Assembly (NCBI GenBank): GCA_905160935.1
Contig: CAJHZI010000554.1
Location: 170,001-234,000 of the forward strand
Source of the DNA: Enchytraeus crypticus
Taxonomy: Eukaryota; Annelida; Clitellata; Enchytraeida; Enchytraeidae
Direction: 5' to 3'
Length of the DNA: 64,000 nt
The notes under the pieces are model-generated. The model was not told where the DNA came from and did no database searches. It worked only from the letters and a program-made list of their open reading frames with translations. The position numbers and the translations under genes were made by a program. Every line of letters starts with the position of its first letter. The stretch's first letter is position 1. This document shows positions 10,146 through 22,190 of this stretch, in pieces.

Positions 10146-13016
10146 CAAGATAGCCACAAACAAGTACCAACAACAACAACTAGAGTGCTGCTCGTCTACT
10201 GTCATCAATGACAACACTAAGACCTACCAGCAAACATATTCTCACACATAGATGCAATAATACACATACACACACACATACCCAAACACATAGGTACACA
10301 CACACAGGTACACACAAACACACACGTACACACACACACATGCACGCAGAGAGGCACACACACATAGCCACACACACACACAGACAGGCAAACAGAGACA
10401 CACACAGAGGCACGCAGATACACACACCGAGACACACATACAGAAGCACACATACAAGTATAAAGGCAGAGGAATGCAGACATACCAGCAAGGGCTGAGA
10501 TGGTAGCACACGACATGAAGATCCAGTGCCACATCGTCTTAGTCTTGCGAGGTTTCTGCTGCAGCAGTGAACTCTGTGGTGAGAATACTAGTATACCCTC
10601 CATCAGTAGAAACATGAACTGTTCAATCAATCAATCAATCAATCAATCAGTTAATCAATGAACCTATAATGAACTCTGTGGAGAGAATACTAGAATACCT
10701 TCCATGAGTAGAAACATAAACTGTGCAATCAATCAATCAAGCAATCAATAAAAATAAAATGAACTCTGTGGAGAGAACAGTAGTACACCTTCCATCAGTA
10801 GAAACATAAACTGTGCTATCAATCAATCAATCAATCAACCTATAAGGAACTGTGTGGAGAGAATACTAGAATACCCTCCATCAGTAGAAGCCTGAACTGT
10901 TCAATCAATCAATCAGTTAATCAATAAGTCAGTCTATTATGTTAATCAAATCAATCAATCAGTCAATCAATCAATCAATGTAATCAACCTATAATGGATA
11001 CATTGTTAGCTGTTTGGTGTCAGTTTTGATACTGACAGCCCGATTTGTAATGGAAGATGGTAGCATTACTACTTAGAGTTACTACATCTATTACTAAAAT
11101 ATTCAATAATTACATTAAAAATAATAATAAATATTATTAATAATTAATTAATTTTAATTTAATTCTCTACATTTTGAATTTGTGCTGTGCCCGAGATACT
11201 GAATAATAGACTGACCGTGAACTGCACGCGCCATAAAAGGCGACTAAGGCACTAATATACAAACCAACGTAAGAAAGGGCATTCGGTTAGTGGGCGCCCA
11301 GGCTCCACAAATAGCTACAAAATTTTCTACCAAGAATAGAACTTAGTCTCCTCACCATTCACTTACGCTGTAATCTACAAGTCTTCTATACGTGTTATCA
11401 ACGAATTATGACTAGAAGAATCACCAATAAGAACTGCAATACAAAGATATACACTAAAATTGAAAGTAGTACATGTATATTTATGCGTGTTAGGCCTATA
11501 TTATTGAGAGCCATGCTATGTCTTTTGTTTACTAATTCGTCCCTGGAATATTTTGAGGCAAATCTTTAAGTAGAGTTATATCAATGTATATCTGTAGAAT
11601 TCCTTATGTTGTTTTCGTTAGGTAACTGACATATTTACGGAGTAGAGAGATCGCCGATAATATGCATAAAGTAGTGGAGATGACCTAGTCATATTATGAC
11701 CCTGGTTAAACTGGGCTTCAAGGGTAGATGATGATGATGAAAATTTCTTAAATTCTTTTTATAATTAATTCATCATCATCATCTTCCCTTGAATCCCAGT
11801 TAAATTAACTAGGGTCAGGATACGAATAGACTGTCTTGAATCATCTCTGTCCTACACCATATCATCAGCCAATCCCCTATTTGAGACTTTTCCATTCGTT
11901 GCCATTCGTTTTATAATTAATTACTAATATTTATTTATAGACGCGCGGTTACAGGAAAATAAAACAAACTTACAGCCAGAGTCATGAGGGTTGGATGCCA
12001 CGAGAATAGAGCTGTAACATAGCAAATCCATCAAAACATCAAGCACATTAGTTGAGCCGTAGAGAACTGGGTAAGATAAGGGTGTGCGGCATTGATTGAT
12101 AAGTTTATTGACAGATTGAGAGATCTGATGATTGATATATCGATTAATTGGTTGACTGATTGAGTAATTGATCAAATGATTTATCGATTGGTTGATCAAC
12201 TGATTGATTGGTTGATCGGTTGTTTGACTGATACAATGATAGATTGATTTGTTGATCGACCAATTCATTCATTAATCAACTAATAGATCGACTGATTGAT
12301 TGATTAAATGATTGTTCAACTGATTGAGCAACTGATCGACTGATTAAATGATTGTTCAACTGATTGAGCAACTGATTGAGTGACTGATTGATTGATTAAA
12401 TGATTGTTCAACTGATTGAGCAACTGATTGAGTGACTGATTGATTGATTAAATGATTGTTCAACTGATTGAGCAACTGAGCAACTGATTGAGCAACTGAT
12501 GATTGATTGATTGATGATTGTTCAACTGATTGATGATTGATTGATTGAATGATTGTTCAACTGATTGAGCAACTGATTGATTGATTAAATGATTGTTCAA
12601 CTGATTGAGCAACTGATTGAGCGACTGATTGGTTGATTGGCTGATTGATAGAGTGATCCAACGTATTGATTGATTGATTAATTAATGCATTGAATGACTG
12701 ATCAAAGGATTGATTGATTGATGAACATATTGCTGCCTGGCTGAGCCATATAGATCATTGATTGATTGTTTTATTGACTGATAGATCAACTGATTGATTA
12801 AGTGTTTGATTGATTGATGAACATACTGCTGCCGGGCTGGGCCACATAGATCATGTAGCCTGTGTAGAGTACACAGATAAAATGAGCGACCATCGTTAGT
12901 ACACCGCTGCACGTCCCGCTAGATATTTCTGCCTTGGTCCCTCTCACCTCGTCACTCTCAATCAAGAGCTCGCTAACCTCACGCTCTCGGTCTTCCTCCA
13001 GTATTAGACGAAACTT
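9582..13016 (-). CDS. cytochrome b561 domain-containing protein (CYB561D1/D2 type), four exons
   Basis: This is predicted to be a six-helix, two-heme membrane protein that moves electrons across membranes, usually from ascorbate. Exons on the minus strand are 13016-12827 (5' limit uncertain), 12011-11974, 10618-10486 and 9946-9582, with GT-AG joints in phases 1, 0 and 1. The spliced protein is about 241 residues, close to the roughly 220 usual for CYB561D2. Four expected heme histidines are visible: SWHP (exon 2), MWHW (exon 3), SWHG and LLHATSG (exon 4). NLLYPKF and FSPQSSLL are also family-typical. No start Met is seen: an in-frame stop sits at 13017-13019, so either an upstream exon joins near 13014 or the true acceptor is further in. 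Exon ends at 12827 and 10618 and the stop codon lie in minisatellites. The family call is strong; the N-terminus is open. Confidence 0.85.
10085..10143. repeat. (TA)n microsatellite
   Basis: A TA tract in the last intron of the b561 gene. Confidence 0.9.
10256..10455. repeat. (CA)n-rich tract
   Basis: Imperfect ACACAC with AGGC and AGAC interruptions lies next to b561 exon 3. It produces Cys/Val and Thr/His frames that are not genes. Confidence 0.9.
10560..10930. repeat. about 90-bp tandem repeat containing a splice acceptor
   Basis: Four units start near 10568, 10670, 10760 and 10848. Each has AACTCTGTGG-type, GAGAATACTAG-type and CATCAGTAGAAAC-type blocks and ends in (AATC)n. The first unit contains the acceptor and the first about 50 bases of b561 exon 3. 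The other three are diverged copies inside the intron. Confidence 0.8.
11188..11732 (+). mobile_element. SINE family B copy, split
   Basis: The 5' part is at 11188-11345 and the 3' part, ending in (GAT)n, at 11647-11732. About 300 bp of unrelated sequence lies between. This sits in intron 2 of the b561 gene. Confidence 0.55.
11765..11912 (-). mobile_element. SINE family B 3' half
   Basis: It starts with CATCATCATC on the plus strand and runs through the TAGGGTCAGGATACGAATAG block in reverse. It faces the split plus-strand copy just to its left. Confidence 0.65.
12090..12830. repeat. (TGAT)n satellite with a higher-order unit
   Basis: About 740 bases built from TGATTGAT. Between about 12290 and 12640 a larger unit of 40-52 bp recurs (AAATGATTGTTCAACTGATT then GAGCAACTGA). 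It fills b561 intron 1. At 12721-12757 it holds a diverged copy of the end of exon 1. Confidence 0.85.
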
Positions 13017-13215
13017 TTACTAAAGTAGAAATTTATGCTAAATGAAGCAAAAACACAATAGCAACAAATATAGGTCTAAAGATAAATAAAGGTTTATAAT
13101 TTTATAAGTAAATCCATAAGTACACAGTAAACAAACTTATTAAAACACACACTTTACAATGAAACGATCATCCATAATGATATCTACAATTTTCATGTCC
13201 TATGTACATGTGTTA

Positions 13216-13480
13216 CCTGTATAGTGTCGGTTTTGCTGAAGAATAGACCATCCGTGGACTGCAAGTGCTGTAACAGGCGACATAAAATTAAGACCCAAAC
13301 CAACATCAGAAAGGACATTCAGATGATGAGCACCTAGGCAGAAATTATTACAAAATTTTCTAACACGACTGGAATAACATAGGTGAATTGACTGCGATAT
13401 GGTGTGGAACCGAGAGGAAAGGGAAAAGTCTATCCGTATCCAGACCAAACGGAACTGGGATTCAATGAAAGATAAAGATG
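13216..13480 (+). mobile_element. SINE family B copy
   Basis: It carries GAATAGACCATCCGTGGACTG near its start and ends in GATAAAGATGAGGAT. It is more diverged than the 7967 copy. Confidence 0.55.
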
Positions 13481-13776
13481 AGGATAATGGGTATGGGTTC
13501 TGTAAAAAAATTAAAAAACTTATTCCCTGACCAGGAATAATCAAATACAATTCTATATGAACAATATCGACATTCTGAGTGTCGAACAGTGAATTTACTG
13601 ACATTCTTCACTTTGTGTTAAAGTTTGAATATTAGTTATTTTCTTTCTCTTTAATTAACTGCAGCAGCTGAAGTTAGGGTTAATTTGTATATTAATAACT
13701 GATAAAGCTACAGAGATATCCAATATATTGCAGTTTAGCATCGAGCATCGCTTTTATTGTAGGGAGTATATTTTAT

Positions 13777-13950
<174 letters not shown>

Positions 13951-13951
13951 G

Positions 13952-14853
13952 TCTTTTATAACTGATACCCCACCGCGTTCTTACAATAAAGTAGTACGGA
14001 GCCAATCGAAGTTCTTGAAATTTACAGTATTTAACCAGCAGCCAATTCTTATTTAACCAGGCCTACCAAACAAAGAGATTTTTCGTTTGAATATCTTTAA
14101 TAACATGAAAGTTATGGTTTTATGAATTGGAGTGGGGTCAGCCAAGAAATGTCCAGTACAGGATTATGGGAGTGCTACATACAGCGTACAATTATCTCTA
14201 TAAAAATAATTGCGAACACGTCACATAAACTTTCTGCTAATGATATTTTGAAGAGCAGTCAATTCTTTTTAAAACTACGCAAAATACTTGCAGATATGTT
14301 CTAAATTGACAAAGTTATTTAACTTTTAATGCATGCATTGTATGAAGAGAATCAACTAATCTGTGATTTTAACTGTGGCGCTTGAGAGCGCAGCTGCAGT
14401 AGCTGTGCTATCATGTCTCACGGCAGCTGAGATCTTACCTAGCACACGTCGGCCTAATGCAGCTCTAGCCAGACATGCAATACATGCATTAAAAGTTCTA
14501 CTACTTTGTCAATTAAGAACATAGCAGCACGTTTTTTTCGTCGTTTTAAAAAGAAATGATTGCACGTCAACATATCATTAGCAGAATTTTATGTGACGTG
14601 TTAGCAATTATTTTTATAGATAATATAATTTTAAGCTGAATGTAACACGCCCGTAATCCTAAACTGGAAATTTCTGGTCTGACCACACACCTATTCGCAA
14701 AACCATAACTTCCACATTATTAAAGATATTCAAACGACATTTCTCTATATATGGTAGAATTGGCTGCTGGTCAAGTTGTGTAAATTTCAAGAAAATCGGT
14801 CTACTCTTTACGACTTTATTGTAAAGAAACTATAGGATATCAGTTTTAAAAAA

Positions 14854-14855
<2 letters not shown>
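13952..14855. mobile_element. foldback element: two arms of about 380 bp, loop about 130 bp
   Basis: The left arm (about 13952-14335) matches the reverse complement of the right arm (about 14470-14855). Examples are GTTTGAATATCTTTAATAA, ACCAGCAGCCAATTCT, CTTGAAATTTACA and AAAGTTATGGTTTT-type words. The loop is GC-richer and has CAGCTGCAGTAGCTG-type words. Both flanks are (TA)n-rich. No transposase frame is visible, so it looks non-autonomous. Confidence 0.75.
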
Positions 14856-14859
<4 letters not shown>

Positions 14860-14891
<32 letters not shown>

Positions 14892-14900
14892 TAATTAATA

Positions 14901-14946
<46 letters not shown>
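14860..14946. repeat. (TA)n microsatellite
   Basis: Two TA tracts abut the right arm of the foldback element. Confidence 0.9.
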
Positions 14947-14949
<3 letters not shown>

Positions 14950-15304
14950 TATACTTTTATATTTTTATTATAAATCTGAAAATAATACTGCCCCCAAAAT
15001 TTCTAATTTGATTTTAAATATAAACTTGCTTCTATTTCTGCATAATATACACAATAATTACTAGCAACCAAACCATGTAACTGCATAGCGACACTGTTAA
15101 CATTCGCGTTGAGTAATGAAGTTAAAAAATATCACAGTTTAGTCATAAATTAGGCTATTCTAAACTAAACAATTTGGAGATTATTTCATATATTCACTGA
15201 TAACTACAAATTTTAGGCAATGTTTACAAACAATCAGAGTCAAGAAGTCAAAACACCACACGATTTCAGCAACAACAAGCGCTAGATCTTTGGTAAATAA
15301 ATCC

Positions 15305-15395
15305 GCAGTGTTTATTTTGTACACGATAAAATGTAAACAAAGAGTGAAAAATGAACTTGGAATAAGAAGTACCTCAGCCGCCAGCAGTCAGCTGC
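15305..15395 (+). repeat. inverted repeat, left copy
   Basis: About 80 bases beginning CGCAGTGTTTATTTTGT and running to AAGAAGTACCTCAGC are nearly identical to the reverse complement of about 20700-20778, some 5.3 kb away. The pair encloses the zinc-finger gene. Confidence 0.8.
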
Positions 15396-15519
15396 GAGCT
15401 TATTACAAACAGCTGATAGAGTAAAGTAAAATCTCAGACAAAACAAAGAGGTTGTCAAAATAAACAAACATGATCAGATTAGTAAATAAGATGCCTAAAC
15501 CTCTTTTTCTTTAATTCCG

Positions 15520-15645
15520 TTATCTTTGGACGGATTTTCTGGATTTTGGAATTTGCGCGGTTTTTGGAACTTCTTTTTGCTTGCCGTCTTGATTTTGTCT
15601 CAATAGTGCTCAATGTATTCATTGATGACTAGCACTCTAAAATTG
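15520..15645 (-). mobile_element. SINE/MITE-like family C copy
   Basis: In reverse orientation it has GGATTTTGGAATTTGCGCGG and TTTTGCTTGCCG words and ends at TAGCACTCTAAAATTGTTAT. Confidence 0.65.
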
Positions 15646-17539
15646 TTATGTTATCAATCTCTATCGTTATTGTGTGGTTAAGTTAACATTCCCATTGTTA
15701 GTATTCGTGTGTTGTATCGCTCTGGACAGCATGTAGGGCCTACCGAAGGAGCTGTGACTGGATCTAACTGTGTCTCAGTTGTAAGAAAATTATAGTTATC
15801 GGAGATGTCAAACGTTAAACTAGCACTTCCTAAAGTAATACAGGTCATGTGCTCATGATCTTTCTCAACCGGGTGAGAAAATAGAAACTTTCGCATTAAG
15901 ATCAGGTGGTACACTGATCGTTAAAGAGATTTTAACAGCAGCGTCTCAGACTTCTAAGGATATAGTTAATAAGTCTGAAAGCAATACTACGCAGTACACG
16001 TCAAGTGCCCAAGTTCAGTGTTCTTGTGCGTAAGCTGCCTCTCACACACGGTCCAGTCAGTCTACGACGACATTGAATTTCACAACGCTAGTGACCAACT
16101 TGACAAATTTCTCTTAAATATTTTATGTAATGTATTGCAGGTCATGCAGCCACTCTATGAGATGAAGGAAATGTTGATTGGATTCTAACTCTTCATCTTC
16201 ATTGACACATCAAAATTTGAGAGTGTGGCACAAGCTGAGGCGACCACAAGCAGAAGAAACCGTCTGTGCACTCAAAAGAGAAAGGCTTCCGAAAATGTGG
16301 TAATTCCATAGTCAATATATCTACACTGTGTCATAAAAAACGACATCCCTTAAAATAATATGGAATAATCTCAGAAAGTATGCACTCATACTTTTATCTT
16401 GTAACACCCTACTAGATAATCCAATTTGACACATTCCTGCCAAATCTAGTCGCTATATATTGAAAATTGTTAACTTTGCGAGGTAACCCTCAGCGACTTA
16501 TTAGATAATATTGGAAGAGTATGCATACATGTATAGACAACCTGTTTACACTGCCTAAATGATCTGATTTTATTTAATTTTAATTTAATTTATTTTGTTG
16601 ACTCCGAAAAGAATAGTTTGAGCTGGGGGTGTAGCCAGGATTTTGTAATGGGGAGGATCAGGGGCAGATATAGGAATTTGTAATATCAGTTGATAGTATA
16701 TTGAACTGAAAAAGTAATGCCATATAGACTAGTAGTTACTGAACTTGAAGTTGATATACAAATTACACAATAAGTTGATATACAAATTACACAGTAATTT
16801 ATTTAACCAAATTTTCAGGCATATATCTGTCATAATCTTTCGGCACTCAGTGCAGGGTGGTTCTGGACGGTTGGAAGACATTAATTAATTATTAAATTTG
16901 CGTCTTTAATTTTAACATAATAAACAAATGCTTCTCTTTACATAAACGTAACCTTAACTGTACATCGAATGTGTCATGACCGTTTAGCGACTCACATAAT
17001 GTATATTATTAGGCCACTTCAAATGGCGCTTTTGACAGTTGTTTAATGCTTTCTACTTTTTTGTACTTCTTTCCGATCCCCAGCAAACTCATTGCACCCC
17101 ACACCTGCGGTGAGAGCACCAGATAGCTGATGGAAAGGTGCCGCGTTCCTTAATAAAGCATGTTACTTTTCCACTATTTCATGTCACTTTAAAATTCGTA
17201 TCATTGACTTTTTTGCTGCGCTATAGTACTTTTTTCTAATGAAATGTTTAGGATCAAATTTAAGTTTAACCATTAACATTCATTTGCTAATCATGACGTG
17301 ATATCAGGCAGTCATGAACTAAGGTAGCAAATACTGTCACAGAATGAATAACTTTAACAAGTGCAATAAACATGCAATGAGAAACTTTTTATTATTATCA
17401 ACAACAAATATAATAAACAGATAATTATAAATACCAAAAATATATCAAACATTGAGGAATTTGTCTATCAATTCTATTATTTCAATTTTTCTCATTAAGA
17501 GTTTGTCCAGGAATGATAGAATATATGAGCAATTCTACA

Positions 17540-17540
<1 letters not shown>
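15646..17540. other. noncoding region
   Basis: No frame here has a recognised domain. A short word, AGTTGATATACAAATTACAC, is duplicated near 16750-16790. Confidence 0.5.

Positions 17541-17611
<71 letters not shown>
17541..17611. repeat. (TA)n microsatellite
   Basis: Pure TA for about 70 bases. Confidence 0.95.
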
Positions 17612-17614
<3 letters not shown>

Positions 17615-17694
17615 CCAGGAAAATTGACGATGCCACTAATGATCACATTTCCCACTAGTTGCCAAGCTGAAGGAGAGTCCAAGTTGAGTAGCTG

Positions 17695-18600
17695 AAATAA
17701 ATGAATTATTTAAAAAAAATTATATTTTTATGTTATAATAAAAGGACGGCTGCACTTAGTCTGGCCTGTATGACATATACAAGAAACTTGTCAGCATACA
17801 GGTCATTAAGCCTCTCCACCACGTCAAGGTGTCAGCCCACGGAGAGGTTCTTAACTAGTCTTAACTAGACCTTAACTATACATATATCAAGGTGACCACT
17901 TTCCAGACCACATCAAATTCCCCGACTCTTCCAGTGCGCCTCGACAGTTTTAGTCCCATCATAGAATCGACGTCTCATACGACAATGTTAGAGATGATTG
18001 TAAAACATTATACACATTGCTATTTAATTTCAACAAACAATTTTTGAAGTACCGACATTAATTTCTGATTACTTTTGTTCAACAAACGTAGCCAGTGTAA
18101 TTTTACAACTATACTGCATGTGTCTTTAATATTTTTTACTTCTTTGCTGAAAAAGTTAAGTAAGACCAAATTATGCTTACCCTGCCCTTTTCCATTTTCC
18201 TTGACTTATCCCTAAGAGTTCCCTAACTTTTCCAGATAAGTGATCACCCTGATATATAGATACTAGGGGTATATCAGATTTGATTTTTTCAAATCCAGAA
18301 CCGGAATCGGATTTGTCCTAGTTATAATTGTAATTTTAAAATTGTATATAACCAATGCTAACGTCAGTTTCAAAGTGACAGATTTTGACAGCAAATTTTG
18401 AAATACCAATTTATTGCTTTTTATATTAAAAAAGATAGCCAAATCCGGTAACAAATCTGGCTGGATTTGGCAAAATTTGCCAGAACCAGATTTGCAACAA
18501 GCGTCAAACTTTCACTAAACTTTCATAAAAATTTAAATAATGCAGAAATTAGCATGTTAGTTTAGTTTTTTTCAATTAGCAAATTAACTATGGAAAATTA
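17695..18600. other. noncoding region downstream of the zinc-finger gene
   Basis: Around 17745-17850 there is a GC-richer patch that reads as possible old repeat sequence. An internal TTTTTCAAATCCAGAACC / GGATTTG-type inverted patch lies at 18270-18500. Later exons of the minus-strand zinc-finger gene should lie here or further left, but I could not identify them. Confidence 0.4.
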
Positions 18601-18605
18601 TTAAC

Positions 18606-20556
18606 CTTCGACACTGTGTGATTGTGGTGATCAATAATCTTTTTCAAAACGAGCGGCTGGCCATTCTTAGAGATTACAAATTTGAAATGTACTGGACACC
18701 CTTGCCGGAATGTCCTAAAATGTGCATAACAATACACAGAGATATATCTAACAAAATAGAAAACATACAAAACACACACAAGAATAGCAGTTATAAATAA
18801 AATAATTTAACACCTCTAAAGTAGTGTAAAGGACAGACTTTTGAAGATGCACGAGAATGGAGGATTCCTTTCATTACATGAATTAAATTAATTTAATACC
18901 ATTAAAGCTAAACTGAATATATAAAAGCTTTAGTTTTAACAACGACAACAATGAAAACAGAAGTATCCATGCCATGATCGTTAATGAAAAACTGTTCTGC
19001 AATCGATTCACCTTCTAAAGGCAGCATTTGATATATACAAAAATACTAATGTTACTTCCATGTCTCAACAAATAAATTCTTAAGAAGTTGAATAAGTTGG
19101 ATGAGTATCTAAGTAACTAATTAGTAATTAATTATAATAATCATAGTAAATAATTATACATTAAATGTGCATTAGTTCATGTGAAAATATAAGGGTCATT
19201 ATGTAATACCTTACTATAACAGCAAGAAAAAGACATTAAAACATGTCTTTGTACTACATCATACATTTATAATTATGGCAAATTGTACATCCACAACTTC
19301 ATAAGAATAGTCAAAATAATAAGCAGTAGTCTCAAAAATAACCAGGACCAAGCGATCGAGACCAAGATCAAGGTCAGAAAGTTCGAGACCAAGATCAGCA
19401 AAAACCGGTGTCAAACGGTCTGAAGACTTCAACCAGTTCAAACCAGTTCTTCAGGTCTATAAGGTCATACAAGTCTAGTTTCAAGCCTAGGCTCCAGAAA
19501 TTGATACAAAATTTATCTAAAATGAAGGGAAGGAATACAAGGGACTCACTGATACATGGCAAGAGACAGAGAGTAGTGGAGAAGATTTATTTGTTTGCCA
19601 ACCCTTGTTAAACTGGGATTAAAAGGGAATGACGATGATGATATTCTTATTTCACCTAAAAATAAATTTCAAATGTCTAGTAAATCTATCTACATAGAAC
19701 TTACTTTTGATTTGATCTAGCTCCTGTAGATCTAGATTTATACTTTCGACCACCGTGAATGCATGAGTAAGTCACACTGTAATACTTCAAGTCAGGGGAC
19801 ACCAGATTCCTGCTATACTGCTTGGCACCCGCCTTGGAGTTCAAAGTATAACATTTAGAAATATGCAGTGTGACCTGATGAAGTGTCTCGGCTTCCTTCA
19901 TCCTCCTCTTTACCTCCTCATACGATGCAAATTGCTCACCTACACTCAATTCTTTAATATAAACCCCAGTTACATTCGCCCCACTAAGCACCTCAGTTAT
20001 ATTCACATCAACAGGTATTTCAGTTACATTAACACCATCAATCATTTCAGTTACAGTCACACCATCAACCATTTCAGTTACATTAACACCATGAACTACA
20101 TTCACATCATCAACCATTTCAGTTACATTCACGTCATCATCAAGTTGAGTTACATTCACATCATCAATCATTTCAGTGTCAGTAACATCATCAACCAATT
20201 CAGTTACGTTCATGTCATCAACCATTTCAGTTACATTTACATCACCAACCATTTCAGTTGCACTGACATCACCAATCACTGCAGTTGCAGGCACAACTTC
20301 AACTATATCAACACTATCTTGCACCGGAGCATCACATGTCACATCCTGATTTGAATTAACATTCATTCCAGCATTCTCAGTTGCATTTGCCGTGTGAAAT
20401 ACTTTAACATGGCGACTATAATTAAACTTATTAGCAAACTGCTTACTGCAAATATTACACCAATATCGTATGTTACTGCTCAAGTGAAAGGCTTTAACAT
20501 GACGATTATAACTTGACTGACAAGCAAAATGCTTACCGCAAATATTACAAAAATAT
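18606..20556 (-). CDS. C2H2 / ZSWIM3-MULE-like zinc-finger protein, partial (two exons found)
   Basis: Exon 1 is 20556-19705 and exon 2 is 18714-18606. Donor AAAA|GTAAGT joins acceptor TTTTAG|GACATT in phase 2. Two C2H2 fingers open the protein (CNICGKHF...HVKAFH and CNICSKQF...HVKVFH). About ten in-frame copies of a 10-residue unit like DVNVTEMVDD follow. The end has the layout of the N-terminal zinc domain shared by ZSWIM3 and MULE/FAR1-type transposases: a YEEV-containing helix, a YSCIHGGRKYKS segment, then GCPVHFKF and a terminal HHNH. The exon 2 end AAG|GTTAAT looks like a donor, so more exons are expected. The 5' limit is uncertain: translation could start at the Met at 20483 inside the second finger, or an upstream exon may join at 20556. 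It may be a domesticated transposase relative or a live element. Confidence 0.6.
18780..19464. other. intron of the zinc-finger gene, unremarkable part
   Basis: AT-rich sequence without a recognised element. A SINE family B copy begins at about 19465. Confidence 0.5.
19465..19645 (+). mobile_element. SINE family B 3' part
   Basis: CCTAGGCTCCAGAAATTGAT is followed by AACTGGGATTAAAAGGGA and GATGATGATA. It lies in the intron of the zinc-finger gene. Confidence 0.6.
19965..20300 (-). repeat. in-frame 30-bp coding minisatellite
   Basis: About ten units (plus strand: ATCAACCATTTCAGTTACAT type) encode acidic Val-Asn-Val-Thr-Glu-Met-type repeats within the zinc-finger gene. Confidence 0.8.
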
Positions 20557-20639
20557 CTTGATAGACCACGACGAAATCGAAGTACACATCAATGAAACGG
20601 AAGAAAAGAGCGGTAATAGATTGTAAACAATAACAAGCT

Positions 20640-20790
20640 TCCACGCTCGCCGCAGCTGGCAGCTGAGGTGCGGGCAGCTGAGGTATTTCTTCGCAGCTCG
20701 CAGCTGAGGTACTTCTTATTCCAAGTTCATTTTTCACTCTTTGTTTACATTTTATCGTGTACAAAATAAACACTGCGAAATAAATATACT
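20640..20790 (-). repeat. inverted repeat, right copy
   Basis: The reverse complement matches the copy at 15305-15395 from CGCAGTGTTT to TACCTCAGC. It continues into a CAGCTGCGAGCTGCG-type degenerate repeat. The minus-strand frame from 20857 runs through it and is probably not a gene. Confidence 0.8.
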
Positions 20791-20869
20791 TTAATTGAGG
20801 ATTTTCACAGCTGTTAGCCGCGCCCACTTTTATACACCTACCGGCATTGGCATCCATATTGGATTACGT

Positions 20870-21984
20870 CTGTTGATTTTTAGCATTACGTATATATAGA
20901 TATATATGCATAGAAAAAATAAAATTTATATATATGTACGTATACTGCAATTTATAAAAATGCACACGATTTATTAGTTATATACACAGACAGTGTAGGC
21001 CTACCTATGTGCTTCATAAAGTTGTATGAACTTACGTATGGAATATATAAGCTCCGATCTTACCGGTAAGCCCTAAGCTGTAGATTCGTTATGTAGATGG
21101 ATTCTATAGTTGAAGACTTAACTTAAATTAATTATACTAGTTCAGTAGGTCTTGATCGATGACTTGTAACACTAGTCTAGTCGTAATTTAATGCCTCAAT
21201 ACACAAAGACCGTATAGGATTCAAGTACAAACCGTAAGTCTTAAACTATAGAAAAAATAGTGCAAAAAGGTCAAAATTTTCAATAATTTTTTGTTTACAG
21301 ATCTATGTATATTCCAATAACTTTTCCCTATTTGAGAAATTTGACCTTAATTTGCATTGAGTAAATGGCAGAAATGGCAGAAGTTTTGCAATTACTAATT
21401 TCGTCAAACCATTAAAGCTTGCCACCAACAGGCCTATCTTATATTTCGACAACTAATTAAATACATAGACTAAGTACAAAACAAAACAGAAACACATCGT
21501 GCGGACAGATTTGTGTCCCTGAATTCCACTCATGGAGTCCAAATTTCTGCCATTTCTACCAATTAGCCTGTCCCTCAATGCTTATGATGCACTATTTGGC
21601 AGAAATGGCAGAAATGCTGAATTATGTGTAACAAAGCTTTCAAGAACCGTCATATCCATTACCAGTTTATTAACCTGTCAGAAAGAGCCAATGTCCATAT
21701 GCCAGACACAATGTTATGCTAAATTAAGATGAAAAACTACTTAAAGTTACATATATAGCCGTGTATCATATAGAGTGTCGTATATCAAAATGGCGGCTTT
21801 GTAATGTAAACAAAAAATGGCGTGTTCATGAAACCTCTCTATTAAACAATATAATAAAGATATAGAACAAATAGACACTAAATATAACCTAGCACAGAGT
21901 GATATCTATGATCTTACCCAGGACCAGTATCAGTGGAGACAGAAGATTAAAGAGGCTGCTCTGATGTCCACAAAGTGACGTTAT
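20870..21984. other. noncoding region
   Basis: No gene was recognised. The word GGCAGAAATGGCAGAA recurs at about 21367 and 21599. Confidence 0.5.
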
Positions 21985-22110
21985 GTTACTTTGGACTGAT
22001 TATCTGGATTTTGGAATTTGCACTGTTTTTGGACCTTCTTTTTGCTCGCCGGTTTCATTTTGTCTCACTAGTGCTCGATGTTGTCATTGATGACTGTAGC
22101 ACTCTAATTG
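21985..22110 (-). mobile_element. SINE/MITE-like family C copy followed by (ATT)n
   Basis: In reverse orientation it has TTTGCTCGCCGGTTTCATTT and ATTGATGACTGTAGCACTCT. It runs into an (ATT)n tract at 22107-22190, probably the expanded tail. Confidence 0.7.
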
Positions 22111-22113
22111 TTG

Positions 22114-22186
<73 letters not shown>

Positions 22187-22190
22187 GCAG
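22107..22190. repeat. (ATT)n microsatellite
   Basis: About 25 ATT units. Confidence 0.95.

Noticed and set aside
10180-10630. Cys/Val-rich minus-strand frames and a Thr/His plus-strand frame
   Set aside because: They come from the (CA)n tract. Only the b561 exon at 10618-10486 within this region is real.
20480-20857. 125-codon minus-strand frame upstream of the zinc-finger gene
   Set aside because: Most of it is a dispersed inverted repeat also present at 15305-15395, and it overlaps the second finger in a different frame.
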